From contig DJDA01000116.1 of assembly GCA_002430835.1 (NCBI GenBank), positions 7,501-22,208 on the forward strand: a stretch of DNA of 14,708 bases, given 5' to 3'. Shown piece by piece: positions 7,259 to 14,256 of the stretch. The stretch comes from Brevundimonas sp. UBA5936. GTDB lineage: Bacteria > Pseudomonadota > Alphaproteobacteria > Caulobacterales > Caulobacteraceae. Below the pieces are notes generated by a model. It was not told the DNA's origin. It ran no database searches and was given only the letters and a program-made list of their open reading frames with translations. Numbering within the stretch: the first letter of the stretch is position 1; each line of letters starts with the position of its first letter. The translations under genes and the position numbers were made by a program.

Positions 7259-7856
7259 GGCCTTCAAATCTCTAACGTCGAAGACCCTGACGCTGAGCCA
7301 GGCCAACATCGACACCGACCAAATCATCCCCGCGCGCTTCCTGACCACCACGACGCGCGAGGGTCTGGGCGCCCACGCCTTCCACGACTGGCGCTATGAG
7401 GCCGACGGCTCGCCCAAGCCCGAGGCGGTGCTGAACCGCATCGACCCGGCCGAGCAGCGCATCCTGCTGGCGGGGCCGAACTTCGCCTGCGGCTCATCGC
7501 GCGAGCACGCGCCGTGGGCCCTGCTGGACTACGGCTTCCGGGCGGTGATCTCGACCGAGATCGCCGACATCTTCACCTCCAACGCCCTGAAGAACGGCTT
7601 CCTGCCCATCGTCGTCGATCAGGCGGTCTGGGACGATCTGGCCGCCCATCCGGAACAGCCGGTGACCATTAATCTGGACGCCAATGAGATCCGGCGCGGC
7701 AACGCTCCGGCCGTGCCGTTCAAGGTCGAGTCCTTCGCCCGCCAGTGCCTGCTGGACGGGGTCGACGCTCTCGGCTGGCTTCAGTCCAAACTGCCCTACG
7801 TCGCCACCTTCGAACGCCTGAGAAACGACGCCCCCCAAACGGAGACCGCACGATGA
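7251..7856 (+). CDS. leuD: 3-isopropylmalate dehydratase small subunit
   Basis: Swivelling-domain subunit that completes the isopropylmalate isomerase with LeuC. At 201 residues it has the normal proteobacterial length. NIDTDQIIPARFL at about residues 19-31 and GPNFACGSSREHAPWAL at 75-91 are the family's substrate-binding segments, followed by FTSNALKNGFLPI. The ATG at 7251 lies within the last codons of leuC (8-bp overlap), and the TGA overlaps the leuB ATG (ATGA, 7853-7856). There is no independent promoter signal at either junction. Confidence 0.96.
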   Translation: MPEAFKSLTSKTLTLSQANIDTDQIIPARFLTTTTREGLGAHAFHDWRYEADGSPKPEAVLNRIDPAEQRILLAGPNFACGSSREHAPWALLDYGFRAVISTEIADIFTSNALKNGFLPIVVDQAVWDDLAAHPEQPVTINLDANEIRRGNAPAVPFKVESFARQCLLDGVDALGWLQSKLPYVATFERLRNDAPQTETAR

Positions 7857-8959
7857 CCGCTCCCGCCCCGCGCACCTTCAACATCGTCGTCCTGCCCGGC
7901 GACGGCGTCGGCCCCGAGGTCGCCCTGGCCGCCCAGCGGGTGCTGACCTGCATCGGCGACATCTACGGGCACCGCTTCGACTTCGCCGAACACCTGATCG
8001 GCGGCGCCGCCATCGACGCCACGGGCGAAGCCCTGCCGGAAGAGACCAAGGCCGCCTGCCTGGCCGCCGACGCCGTGCTGCTGGGCGCGGTCGGCGGTCC
8101 CAAGTGGGACGGCGCGCCGGTGCGACCGGAACAGGGCCTGTTGTCCATCCGCAAGGCCATGGGCCTGTACGCCAACCTGCGCCCGCTGCAGGTCTCGCCG
8201 GTCCTGGCCCACCTGTCGCCGTTGAAAAAGGAGATCGTCGAGGGCGTCGACCTGATCGTCTTCCGCGAACTGACCAGCGGCGTCTATTTCGGAGAGAAGA
8301 CCCGCACCGAAACCAGCGCCTCGGACCTGTGCGTCTATACGGTCGAGGAGATCGAGCGCGTCGCCCGCGCCGCCTTCCAGGCCGCCCAGCAACGGCGCGG
8401 CAAGGTGACGTCGGTCGACAAGGCCAATGTCATGGAGACCAGCCGCCTGTGGCGCGAGGTCGTGAGCCGCATCCACGCCGAGGAATATCCGCAGATCACC
8501 CTGGAGCACGCCCTGGTCGACTCCATGGCCATGCACCTGATCAGGAAGCCGCGCGACTATGACGTCATCCTGACCGAGAACATGTTCGGCGACATCCTGT
8601 CGGACGAGATCTCGGTGCTGGGCGGCTCCATCGGCCTGCTGCCCTCGGCTTCCCTGGGCGCCGAGGGGCCGGGCCTGTTCGAGCCCATCCACGGCTCGGC
8701 GCCAGACATCGCCGGACAGGATCTGGCCAATCCGGTCGGCATGGTGCTGTCGGCGGCCATGATGCTGCGTCACAGCTTCGATCTGGAGGATGAGGCCGAC
8801 TCCATCGAGGCGGCGGTCGCGGCCGTCCTGGCCTCGGGCGCGGTCACCGCCGACCTGGGCGGGCCGCTGGGCACGGTGTCAGCCACCCGCGCCATCGTCG
8901 ACGCCATCCGCGCCATCCACTGGGCGGCGGCGCGCCATGTGCCGATGCACTGGGCCTAG
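7853..8959 (+). CDS. leuB: 3-isopropylmalate dehydrogenase
   Basis: NAD-dependent oxidative decarboxylation of 3-isopropylmalate to the precursor of 2-oxoisocaproate. The frame is open further upstream, to 7745, but the true start is the ATG at 7853: it overlaps the leuD stop, has GGAGA at 7841-7845, and gives 368 residues beginning just before IVVLPGDGVGPEV, matching the family's usual length of about 360-370. Active-site residues are visible: R100 and R110 in LLSIRKAMGLYANLRP, R138 and Y145 in FRELTSGVYFG, K190 and N192 in VDKANVMETS, D223, D247 and D251 (NMFGDILSDE). HGSAPDIAG and NPVGM form the NAD-binding region. It is the last gene of the operon; a hairpin terminator starts 22 bp after the stop. 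Confidence 0.96.
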   Translation: MTAPAPRTFNIVVLPGDGVGPEVALAAQRVLTCIGDIYGHRFDFAEHLIGGAAIDATGEALPEETKAACLAADAVLLGAVGGPKWDGAPVRPEQGLLSIRKAMGLYANLRPLQVSPVLAHLSPLKKEIVEGVDLIVFRELTSGVYFGEKTRTETSASDLCVYTVEEIERVARAAFQAAQQRRGKVTSVDKANVMETSRLWREVVSRIHAEEYPQITLEHALVDSMAMHLIRKPRDYDVILTENMFGDILSDEISVLGGSIGLLPSASLGAEGPGLFEPIHGSAPDIAGQDLANPVGMVLSAAMMLRHSFDLEDEADSIEAAVAAVLASGAVTADLGGPLGTVSATRAIVDAIRAIHWAAARHVPMHWA

Positions 8960-8981
8960 ACGACATCTATAATAGGAGACG

Positions 8982-9008
8982 AGAGGCGGGCTGCGGTCCG
9001 CCTCTTTT
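8982..9008 (+). terminator. Rho-independent terminator of the ilv-leu operon
   Basis: A perfect 8-bp GC-rich inverted repeat, AGAGGCGG (8982-8989) and CCGCCTCT (8998-9005), with an 8-nt loop and a short T run (9005-9008). It sits in the 53-bp gap between leuB and the convergent TetR gene. The T run is short and there is none on the opposite side, so it mainly serves the + strand. Nothing else is evident in the gap apart from an AT-rich patch at 8967-8974. Confidence 0.8.
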
Positions 9009-9012
9009 CAAT

Positions 9013-9621
9013 TCAGCCGTCGATCAGACCCTGAAGCGCCTTGGCCATGCGGTCGCGCAGGCGGTCCCGCTGCTCGTCCGTCAGGGCGGAGAAGCCGTCC
9101 GACAGTTCACGGCCGATGGCCATGCCCATGATCAGGCCAGACGCCAGGCGCGCCCGCACGGCCGCGTCCTCGCCGCCGATCCACTGGGTCAGGGGATCGA
9201 AGAAGCGGTTGTTCGCCGTGCGCTGCACCACGTCCATCGCCTTGGTCGAACCGATCGAGCGCAACAGGATCAGCAGGCCGCGCATCTTCTCGCCGGTCGG
9301 ATCGGCGTCACAACGGGCCGCCTCGCCAAAGACGACTTCCGTGGCCAGGCGCTGACCGAAATCGGCGCGGTCGCCCTCCATCAGGTCGCGTCCGTTCTTG
9401 CAACTGTCCAGCACGGACAGGAACAGATCTTCCTTCGAACCGAAGTAGCGGCTGATCAGCGCCGCATCGACGCCGACGTCGCGCGCCACGTCGCGCATGC
9501 CGACATCATCATAGCTTTCCGCGCAGAAACGCTCGCGCGCCGCCTCCAGGATGGCCTGGCGGGTGGCGTTGGCGTTACGCGGGCGGGGGACGTCGCACAG
9601 GACCAATTGGTCGCACTCCAA
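9013..9621 (-). CDS. TetR-family repressor, probable TipR-like regulator of the adjacent RND pump
   Basis: Likely represses the divergent efflux operon and its own gene, releasing DNA when a small ligand binds. The 202 residues include an N-terminal TetR helix-turn-helix at about residues 20-66: TRQAILEAARERF, then VGMRDVARDVGVDAALISRYFGSKEDLF, the typical recognition segment. The rest is a helical ligand/dimer domain with no recognisable specificity. There is no ATG at the N-terminus. TTG at 9621 has AAGG 4 nt upstream; TTG at 9606 has GGAG 9 nt upstream, gives 197 residues, and is at least equally likely. In Caulobacter crescentus the repressor TipR occupies the same position beside acrAB-nodT, so a TipR-like role is inferred from context rather than from a sequence comparison. 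It is convergent with leuB. Confidence 0.85.
   Translation of the reverse strand: MECDQLVLCDVPRPRNANATRQAILEAARERFCAESYDDVGMRDVARDVGVDAALISRYFGSKEDLFLSVLDSCKNGRDLMEGDRADFGQRLATEVVFGEAARCDADPTGEKMRGLLILLRSIGSTKAMDVVQRTANNRFFDPLTQWIGGEDAAVRARLASGLIMGMAIGRELSDGFSALTDEQRDRLRDRMAKALQGLIDG
9601..9612. promoter_or_regulatory. 12-bp perfect palindrome at the start of the TetR gene
   Basis: GACCAATTGGTC is a perfect palindrome covering the codons for residues 4-7 of the longer TetR reading, including the alternative TTG start at 9606. GTCGCAC is repeated directly at 9592-9598 and 9610-9616. It may be an additional repressor site or a chance palindrome within coding sequence. Its half-site differs from the GTCA/TGAC repeats in the control region. 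Confidence 0.35.
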
Positions 9622-9643
9622 TAAACCTTACGCGCTATATGGC

Positions 9644-9665
9644 CTTGTCATCAGGCGTTGACAAG
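9644..9665. promoter_or_regulatory. Probable operator O1: 7-bp inverted repeat over the acrA -35 box
   Basis: CTTGTCA (9644-9650) and TGACAAG (9659-9665) are perfect reverse complements separated by 8 bp, a 22-bp site of the size typical for TetR-family operators. The right arm contains most of the TTGACA -35 box at 9658-9663, so bound repressor would block RNA polymerase. Bases 9659-9664 read on the minus strand give TTGTCA, close to a -35 box, but no good -10 box for the repressor gene follows. Confidence 0.6.
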
Positions 9666-9687
9666 CGCGGCTTTCGTCGTCTTTAAG
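9658..9687 (+). promoter_or_regulatory. Probable promoter of the efflux operon
   Basis: A consensus -35 box TTGACA (9658-9663) is followed after 18 bp by TTTAAG (9682-9687), four of six matches to TATAAT. The expected transcription start is near 9694, giving a leader of about 75 nt before the acrA ATG at 9768. The -35 box is the clearest promoter signal in the window; the -10 assignment is less certain. Confidence 0.55.
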
Positions 9688-9703
9688 TCAGCCAGCTTTG
9701 ACT
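9686..9703. promoter_or_regulatory. Probable operator O2: second GTCA-N8-TGAC repeat near the transcription start
   Basis: AGTCA (9686-9690) and TGACT (9699-9703) are reverse complements separated by 8 bp, the same core and spacing as O1. The two centres (9654.5 and 9694.5) are exactly 40 bp apart. The site overlaps the end of the -10 box and the predicted start point. The arms are shorter than in O1, so this may be the weaker site. Confidence 0.5.
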
Positions 9704-9752
9704 GGACGCATCCTCCCCAAAGAGCGACAGTCTCCCAGATCACGTTACTCCC

Positions 9753-9758
9753 AAGGAG
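9753..9758 (+). promoter_or_regulatory. acrA ribosome binding site
   Basis: AAGGAG lies 9 nt before the ATG at 9768 and fixes the start of the membrane-fusion protein gene. TCTCC at 9731-9735 in the leader could pair with GGAGA at 9755-9759 and partly mask the site; this is speculative. Confidence 0.7.
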
Positions 9759-9767
9759 ATTGCGCCG

Positions 9768-10955
9768 ATGCGCACGGTTAAGATCGCGGCCGCGTCCGCT
9801 TTGATGGCGGCCGCCCTCTATGGCTGTTCCAAGGGACAGGAAGCGCCCGCCCAGGGCGCGCCGCCCGTCACGGTGGCCGCCCCCCTGTCGCAACAGGTCG
9901 TCGATTGGGACGAATTCACGGGTCGCTTCGAGGCGCCCCGTTCGGTCGACGTGCGCGCGCGCGTCGGCGGCTACATCCAGTCGGTCCACTTCAAGGACGG
10001 CGACTTCGTGCGCCAGGGCCAACCCCTGTTCACCCTGGACCCGCGTCCGGCCCAGGCCGCCCTGGCCTCGGCTCGCGCCCAACTGGCCCAGGGTCAGGCG
10101 CAACTGACGCTGGCCCGCACGGAACTGGCCCGCGCCGAGGGCCTGCTGGCCTCGCAGGCCGTGTCTCAGGCCGAGGTCGACTCCAAGCGCGGCGCCGTCC
10201 AGACCGCTGAGGCCGCCGTGGCCGCCGCCAACGCCGCCATTCGCGCCCGTCAGCTGGACGTCGAGTTCACCCGCGTCACCGCCCCGATCTCGGGCCGCGT
10301 GTCCGACCGCCGGGTCGATCCGGGCAACCTGATCGGCGGCGGTTCGTCGGCCGGCGACGTACTGACGACCATCGTCTCGTCCTCGCCGATCTACTTCGTC
10401 TTTGACGGCTCCGAAGCCCTGGCGCTGAAGTATCAGCGCGACGCCCGCAACGGTTCGGCCCCGATCCGCATCCGCCTGCAGGACGAGACCAGCTATGACC
10501 GCACCGGTACGCTGGACTTCACCGACAACGCCATCGACGCTTCCTCGGGCACCATCCGCCTGCGCGCCGTGGTGCAGAACGCCGACGGCTTCCTGAAGCC
10601 CGGCATGTTCGGTCACGCCCAACTGGCGGGCTCGGGCGGCTATGCGGCCATGCTGGTGCCGGATTCCGCCGTCGTCACCGATGGCCCGCGCAAGGTGGTC
10701 TATGTCGTCGCCAAGGACGGCACGGTCGGCGCCAAGCCGGTCCAGCTGGGCCCCTTGGCCAACGGTCTGCGCGTCGTGCGCACGGGCCTGACGCCGGACG
10801 ACCGGGTCATCATCAACGGCCTTCAGCGCGCCCGTCCGGGCCAGAAAGTCACCGCCCAGAACGGAACCATCAAGGCCGAGCAAACCAAGACCGACGCGCC
10901 CGTGACCACGGCGCCGGTCGCTTCGTCCGCCACCTTCGTCGCCAGCGCCGGCTGA
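9768..10955 (+). CDS. acrA: RND efflux periplasmic adaptor (membrane-fusion lipoprotein), AcrA/MexE-like
   Basis: Links the inner-membrane pump to the outer-membrane channel across the periplasm. The 395 residues begin with a lipoprotein signal; the lipobox LYGC places the acylated cysteine at C20, followed by S21 rather than the Asp found in E. coli AcrA. The barrel-sandwich (lipoyl) halves are at about 60-92 (VRARVGGYIQSVHFKDGDFV) and 168-200 (TRVTAPISGRVSDR). Between them, 93-165 is an Ala/Gln/Arg-rich helical hairpin that contacts the channel. Beta-barrel and membrane-proximal domains follow to about 370, then a Thr/Ala/Val-rich tail. The start has AAGGAG 9 nt upstream. It is the first gene of the operon, 30 bp before acrB, under the TetR-controlled promoter. 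The symbol follows the Caulobacter acrAB-nodT naming. Confidence 0.92.
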   Translation: MRTVKIAAASALMAAALYGCSKGQEAPAQGAPPVTVAAPLSQQVVDWDEFTGRFEAPRSVDVRARVGGYIQSVHFKDGDFVRQGQPLFTLDPRPAQAALASARAQLAQGQAQLTLARTELARAEGLLASQAVSQAEVDSKRGAVQTAEAAVAAANAAIRARQLDVEFTRVTAPISGRVSDRRVDPGNLIGGGSSAGDVLTTIVSSSPIYFVFDGSEALALKYQRDARNGSAPIRIRLQDETSYDRTGTLDFTDNAIDASSGTIRLRAVVQNADGFLKPGMFGHAQLAGSGGYAAMLVPDSAVVTDGPRKVVYVVAKDGTVGAKPVQLGPLANGLRVVRTGLTPDDRVIINGLQRARPGQKVTAQNGTIKAEQTKTDAPVTTAPVASSATFVASAG

Positions 10956-10961
10956 GGAGGG

Positions 10962-10973
10962 GGCTCACGAGCC
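10962..10973 (+). other. Small hairpin between a strong Shine-Dalgarno sequence and the acrB start
   Basis: GAGGAGG at 10954-10960 is an excellent ribosome site, but the only acrB start in frame is the ATG at 10986, because a TGA at 10980-10982 closes the frame upstream. The intervening GGCTCACGAGCC can fold into a short stem with a CACG loop. Looping it out would bring the ribosome site to about 12 nt from the ATG. A weaker GGAA at 10974-10977 lies 8 nt before the ATG and could suffice alone. Confidence 0.35.
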
Positions 10974-10985
10974 GGAACCTGATTC

Positions 10986-13900
10986 ATGAACATATCCCGC
11001 TTCTTCATCGACCGACCGATCTTCGCGATCGTGATCTCGGTCTTCATCACCCTGATCGGCGCCTTCGCCATGCCGATGCTGCCGCTGGCGCAGTATCCCG
11101 ACATCGCGCCGCCGACGATCAGCGTGACCGCCTCCTACGCCGGCGCCTCGGCTGAAACCCTCTCCGAAACGGTCGCCGCGCCGCTGGAGCAGGAGATCAA
11201 CGGCGTCGAGAACATGCTCTACATGACCTCGTCGTCCACCTCGGACGGCCGGGTCTCCGTGACCGTGACCTTCCAGCCGGGCACCGATCTCGATACCGCC
11301 CAGGTGCTGGTGCAGAACCGGGTCGCCCTGGCCGAGCCGCGCCTTCCGGCGCAGGTCCGTCAGGTCGGCGTGGTCGTCAACAAGGAGTCCTCGGGCTTCC
11401 TGATGCTGGCCTCGCTGACGTCCGACGATCCCGGCATCGACAGCGACTACCTGGGCAACATGGCTCAGTCGACGATCCGCGACCGCCTGCTGCGGATCAA
11501 CGGCGTCGGCGGCGTCCAGGTCTTCGGCGGCGGCAACTACTCCATGCGCATCTGGATCGACCCGGCCAAGGCGGCCGCGCGCGACCTGACCGCGCCCGAG
11601 ATCGTCGCCGCCCTGCAGGCCCAGAACGTCCAGGCCGCCGGCGGCTCGATCGGCCAGCCCCCCTTCCCGACCAACGCCGCCGCCTTCGAGCTGCCGGTTC
11701 AGGTCGAGGGCCGTCTGTCGGCCCCGGAAGAGTTCGGCAAGGTCGTGCTCAAGACCGACGCTCAAGGGCGCGTGACCCGCGTCAGCGACATCGCCCGCAT
11801 CGAACTCGGCTCGGAAATCTACGGCGTCGAAGGCTACTTCAACGGCCAGCGCGGCGTCGGCATCGCCGTCATCCAGCAGCCCGGCTCCAACGCCCTGTCG
11901 ACCGCCGAGGCCGTCATCGCCGAGCTGGACGCCATCAAGGCCGACTTCCCGCCGGGCGTGAAATACGCCATCCCCTATAACCCGACGGAATACGTCGCCG
12001 CCTCGGTTTCGGCCGTGGAGGACGTGCTGATCGAAGCCGTCTTCCTGGTGATGATCGTCATCCTGGTCTTCCTGCAGACCTGGCGCGCGGCCATCATCCC
12101 GATCCTGGCCATCCCGGTCGCCCTCGTCGGCACCTTCGCGGTGCAGCTGGCCCTGGGCTATTCGATCAACTCCCTGTCGCTGTTCGCCCTGGTTCTGGCC
12201 GTCGGCATCGTCGTCGACGACGCCATCATCGTGGTCGAGAACGTCGAGCGTTACATCCGCGAGGGCCTGACCCCCAAGGAAGCGGCCTATCGGTCGATGC
12301 AGGAAGTGTCGGGCGCCCTGATCGCCATCTCCCTGGTGCTGACCTCGGTGTTCGTGCCGACCGCCTTCGTGCCCGGCATCCCCGGCATCTTCTTCCGCCA
12401 GTTCGCCGTCACCATCGCCTCCGCGACGCTGATTTCGCTGCTGGTGTCGCTGACCCTGTCCCCGGCCCTGGCCGCGCTGCTGCTGAAGCCGCACAAGGAT
12501 CATGACCATCACCGCAAGCCGGGTCTGATCGGCACGGTGATGTATTACCTCGGCTGGGCCGGAGCCAAGTTCAACGAAGGCTTCGACTGGGTGTCGGACC
12601 GCTACGGCCGCCTGACCGCCAAGCTGATCCGCATGGTCACCATCATGCTCGTCATCTACGCCGCCCTGCTGGCGCTGACGGGCTGGCGCATGGCCGATAC
12701 GCCCACGGGCTTCATTCCGGCGCAGGACCAGGGCGTGCTGATCGGCGTCGTCCAGCTTCCGCCGGGCGCCTCGCTGGAACGCACCAAGGCCGCCATGAAT
12801 AAGGCTGTCGAGATCGTCCAGAAGGCCGACGGCGTTCAGGAAGTCACCGCCTTCGCCGGCCTGGACGGCTCCAGCTTCTCGCTGTCGTCCAACGCCGCCA
12901 CCATGTTCATCAAGCTGAAGGACTATGATGAGCGGACCACGCCCGAACTGGAAGCCTCGGCCCTGGCCGGCGCGCTCAGCGGGGCGACCGGCGTCATCGA
13001 GGAAGCCAGCATCTTCATGCTGTCGCCCCCGCCCGTTCAAGGCATGGGCACCGGCTCGGGCTTCAAGATGATGATCCAGGACCGTTCCGGCGCCGGCTTC
13101 CAGGCTCTGGAAGGCGCGACCTTCGCCATGATGGGCGCGGCCGCTCAGGCGCCGGAGCAGGTGCAGCAGGTGTTCAGCCTCTACAACACCGGCTCGCCGC
13201 GCATCGCCGCCGACGTCGACCGCGACAAGGCCCTGTTGATGGGCGTCCAGCCCTCGACCGTGTTCAACACCCTGGGCACCTACCTCGGCTCGACCTACGT
13301 CAACGACTTCAACTTCCTGGGCCGCACCTTCCGCGTGACCGCCCAGGCCGAGCCCGCCTACCGCGACGAGCTGGCCGACATCGCCAACCTGAAGGTCCGT
13401 TCGGCCTCGGGCGGGATGGTGCCGATCGGTTCGGTGGCGACCCTGGCCGACGATTCCGGCCCGGCGCGCGTGGTCCGCTACAACCTGTTCCCGGCTTCGG
13501 AACTGCAGGGTGAAGCGGCGCCGGGCGTGTCCACCGGCGACGCCATCGCCACGATGGAAGAGCTGGCGGCCAAGACGCTGCCGGAAGGCTTCAGCTACGA
13601 GTGGACCGAAATCGCCCTGCAGGAGAAGCAGGCGGCGGGCGGCGCGACCATCATCTTCATCATGGCGGTGGTGTTCGTCTTCCTGGTGCTGGCCGCTCAG
13701 TATGAGGCCTTCACCCTGCCGCTGGCGGTCATCATGATCGTGCCGATGTGTATCCTGGCGGCCATTGTCGGCGTGAACCTGCATGGTCTGGACAACAACA
13801 TCCTGACCCAGGTCGGCCTGGTGGTCCTGATCGCCCTGGCGGCCAAGAACGCCATCCTGATCGTGGAGTTCGCCAAGCAGGCCGAGGACGAAGAGGGTCT

Positions 13901-14255
13901 CGACCGTTGGGACGCCGCCGTTCAGGCTGCGCGCCAGCGTCTGCGCCCGATCCTGATGACCTCGTTCGCCTTCATCTTCGGCGTGCTGCCCCTGGCCATC
14001 GCCACGGGCCCCGGCTCGGAGATGCAGAACGCCCTGGGCATCGCGGTGGTTTATGGGATGCTGGGGGTGACCTTCTTCGGTCTGATCTTCACCCCGGTCT
14101 TCTATGTCATCTGTCGCTGGATGGCGGGCAAGCTGCCCAAGGCGCCGGGCAAGGAGCGCGAGCTCCCGACCAGCTTCGGCTCCACCCCGCACGACCCCTT
14201 TGACCCCGACGGCCCGGAACCGGCTCCCGCCGCTCCGCGCCAGGGAGATGCGTAA
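10986..14255 (+). CDS. acrB: RND multidrug efflux pump inner-membrane transporter, HAE1 family (AcrB/MexF-like)
   Basis: Proton-driven trimeric pump that exports drugs and other amphiphiles through the AcrA homologue and the outer-membrane channel. It has 1089 residues, longer than the usual 1030-1060 because of an acidic Pro-rich C-terminal tail of about 40. The order is classic: TM1 at 10-30, a large periplasmic domain, TM2-6 (about 340-500), TM7, a second periplasmic domain, then TM8-12 (about 885-1050). Proton-relay residues are present: D411 and D412 in TM4 (VDDAIIVVENVE), K954 in TM10 (AAKNAILIVEFAK), and R985 and T992 before and in TM11, aligning with AcrB D407, D408, K940, R971 and T978. 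The N-terminal FFIDRPIF and the ADGR-like SDGRVSVTVTF block resemble MexF from memory. A His-rich loop (503-511) precedes TM7. nodT starts 1 bp after the stop. Confidence 0.95.
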   Translation: MNISRFFIDRPIFAIVISVFITLIGAFAMPMLPLAQYPDIAPPTISVTASYAGASAETLSETVAAPLEQEINGVENMLYMTSSSTSDGRVSVTVTFQPGTDLDTAQVLVQNRVALAEPRLPAQVRQVGVVVNKESSGFLMLASLTSDDPGIDSDYLGNMAQSTIRDRLLRINGVGGVQVFGGGNYSMRIWIDPAKAAARDLTAPEIVAALQAQNVQAAGGSIGQPPFPTNAAAFELPVQVEGRLSAPEEFGKVVLKTDAQGRVTRVSDIARIELGSEIYGVEGYFNGQRGVGIAVIQQPGSNALSTAEAVIAELDAIKADFPPGVKYAIPYNPTEYVAASVSAVEDVLIEAVFLVMIVILVFLQTWRAAIIPILAIPVALVGTFAVQLALGYSINSLSLFALVLAVGIVVDDAIIVVENVERYIREGLTPKEAAYRSMQEVSGALIAISLVLTSVFVPTAFVPGIPGIFFRQFAVTIASATLISLLVSLTLSPALAALLLKPHKDHDHHRKPGLIGTVMYYLGWAGAKFNEGFDWVSDRYGRLTAKLIRMVTIMLVIYAALLALTGWRMADTPTGFIPAQDQGVLIGVVQLPPGASLERTKAAMNKAVEIVQKADGVQEVTAFAGLDGSSFSLSSNAATMFIKLKDYDERTTPELEASALAGALSGATGVIEEASIFMLSPPPVQGMGTGSGFKMMIQDRSGAGFQALEGATFAMMGAAAQAPEQVQQVFSLYNTGSPRIAADVDRDKALLMGVQPSTVFNTLGTYLGSTYVNDFNFLGRTFRVTAQAEPAYRDELADIANLKVRSASGGMVPIGSVATLADDSGPARVVRYNLFPASELQGEAAPGVSTGDAIATMEELAAKTLPEGFSYEWTEIALQEKQAAGGATIIFIMAVVFVFLVLAAQYEAFTLPLAVIMIVPMCILAAIVGVNLHGLDNNILTQVGLVVLIALAAKNAILIVEFAKQAEDEEGLDRWDAAVQAARQRLRPILMTSFAFIFGVLPLAIATGPGSEMQNALGIAVVYGMLGVTFFGLIFTPVFYVICRWMAGKLPKAPGKERELPTSFGSTPHDPFDPDGPEPAPAAPRQGDA

Positions 14256-14256
14256 A

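Noticed and set aside
7745..7852. Upstream extension of the leuB frame
   Set aside because: It lies inside leuD, would add 36 Arg-rich residues before the conserved start, and the ATG at 7853 has both a ribosome site and the typical stop/start overlap.
8968..8973. TATAAT just after leuB, followed by AGGAG
   Set aside because: No -35 box at the proper distance, and transcription would start inside the terminator hairpin; no start codon follows the AGGAG in a usable frame.
8960..9012. A small RNA or extra gene between leuB and the TetR gene
   Set aside because: Only 53 bp, fully accounted for by the terminator hairpin and a short AT-rich patch.
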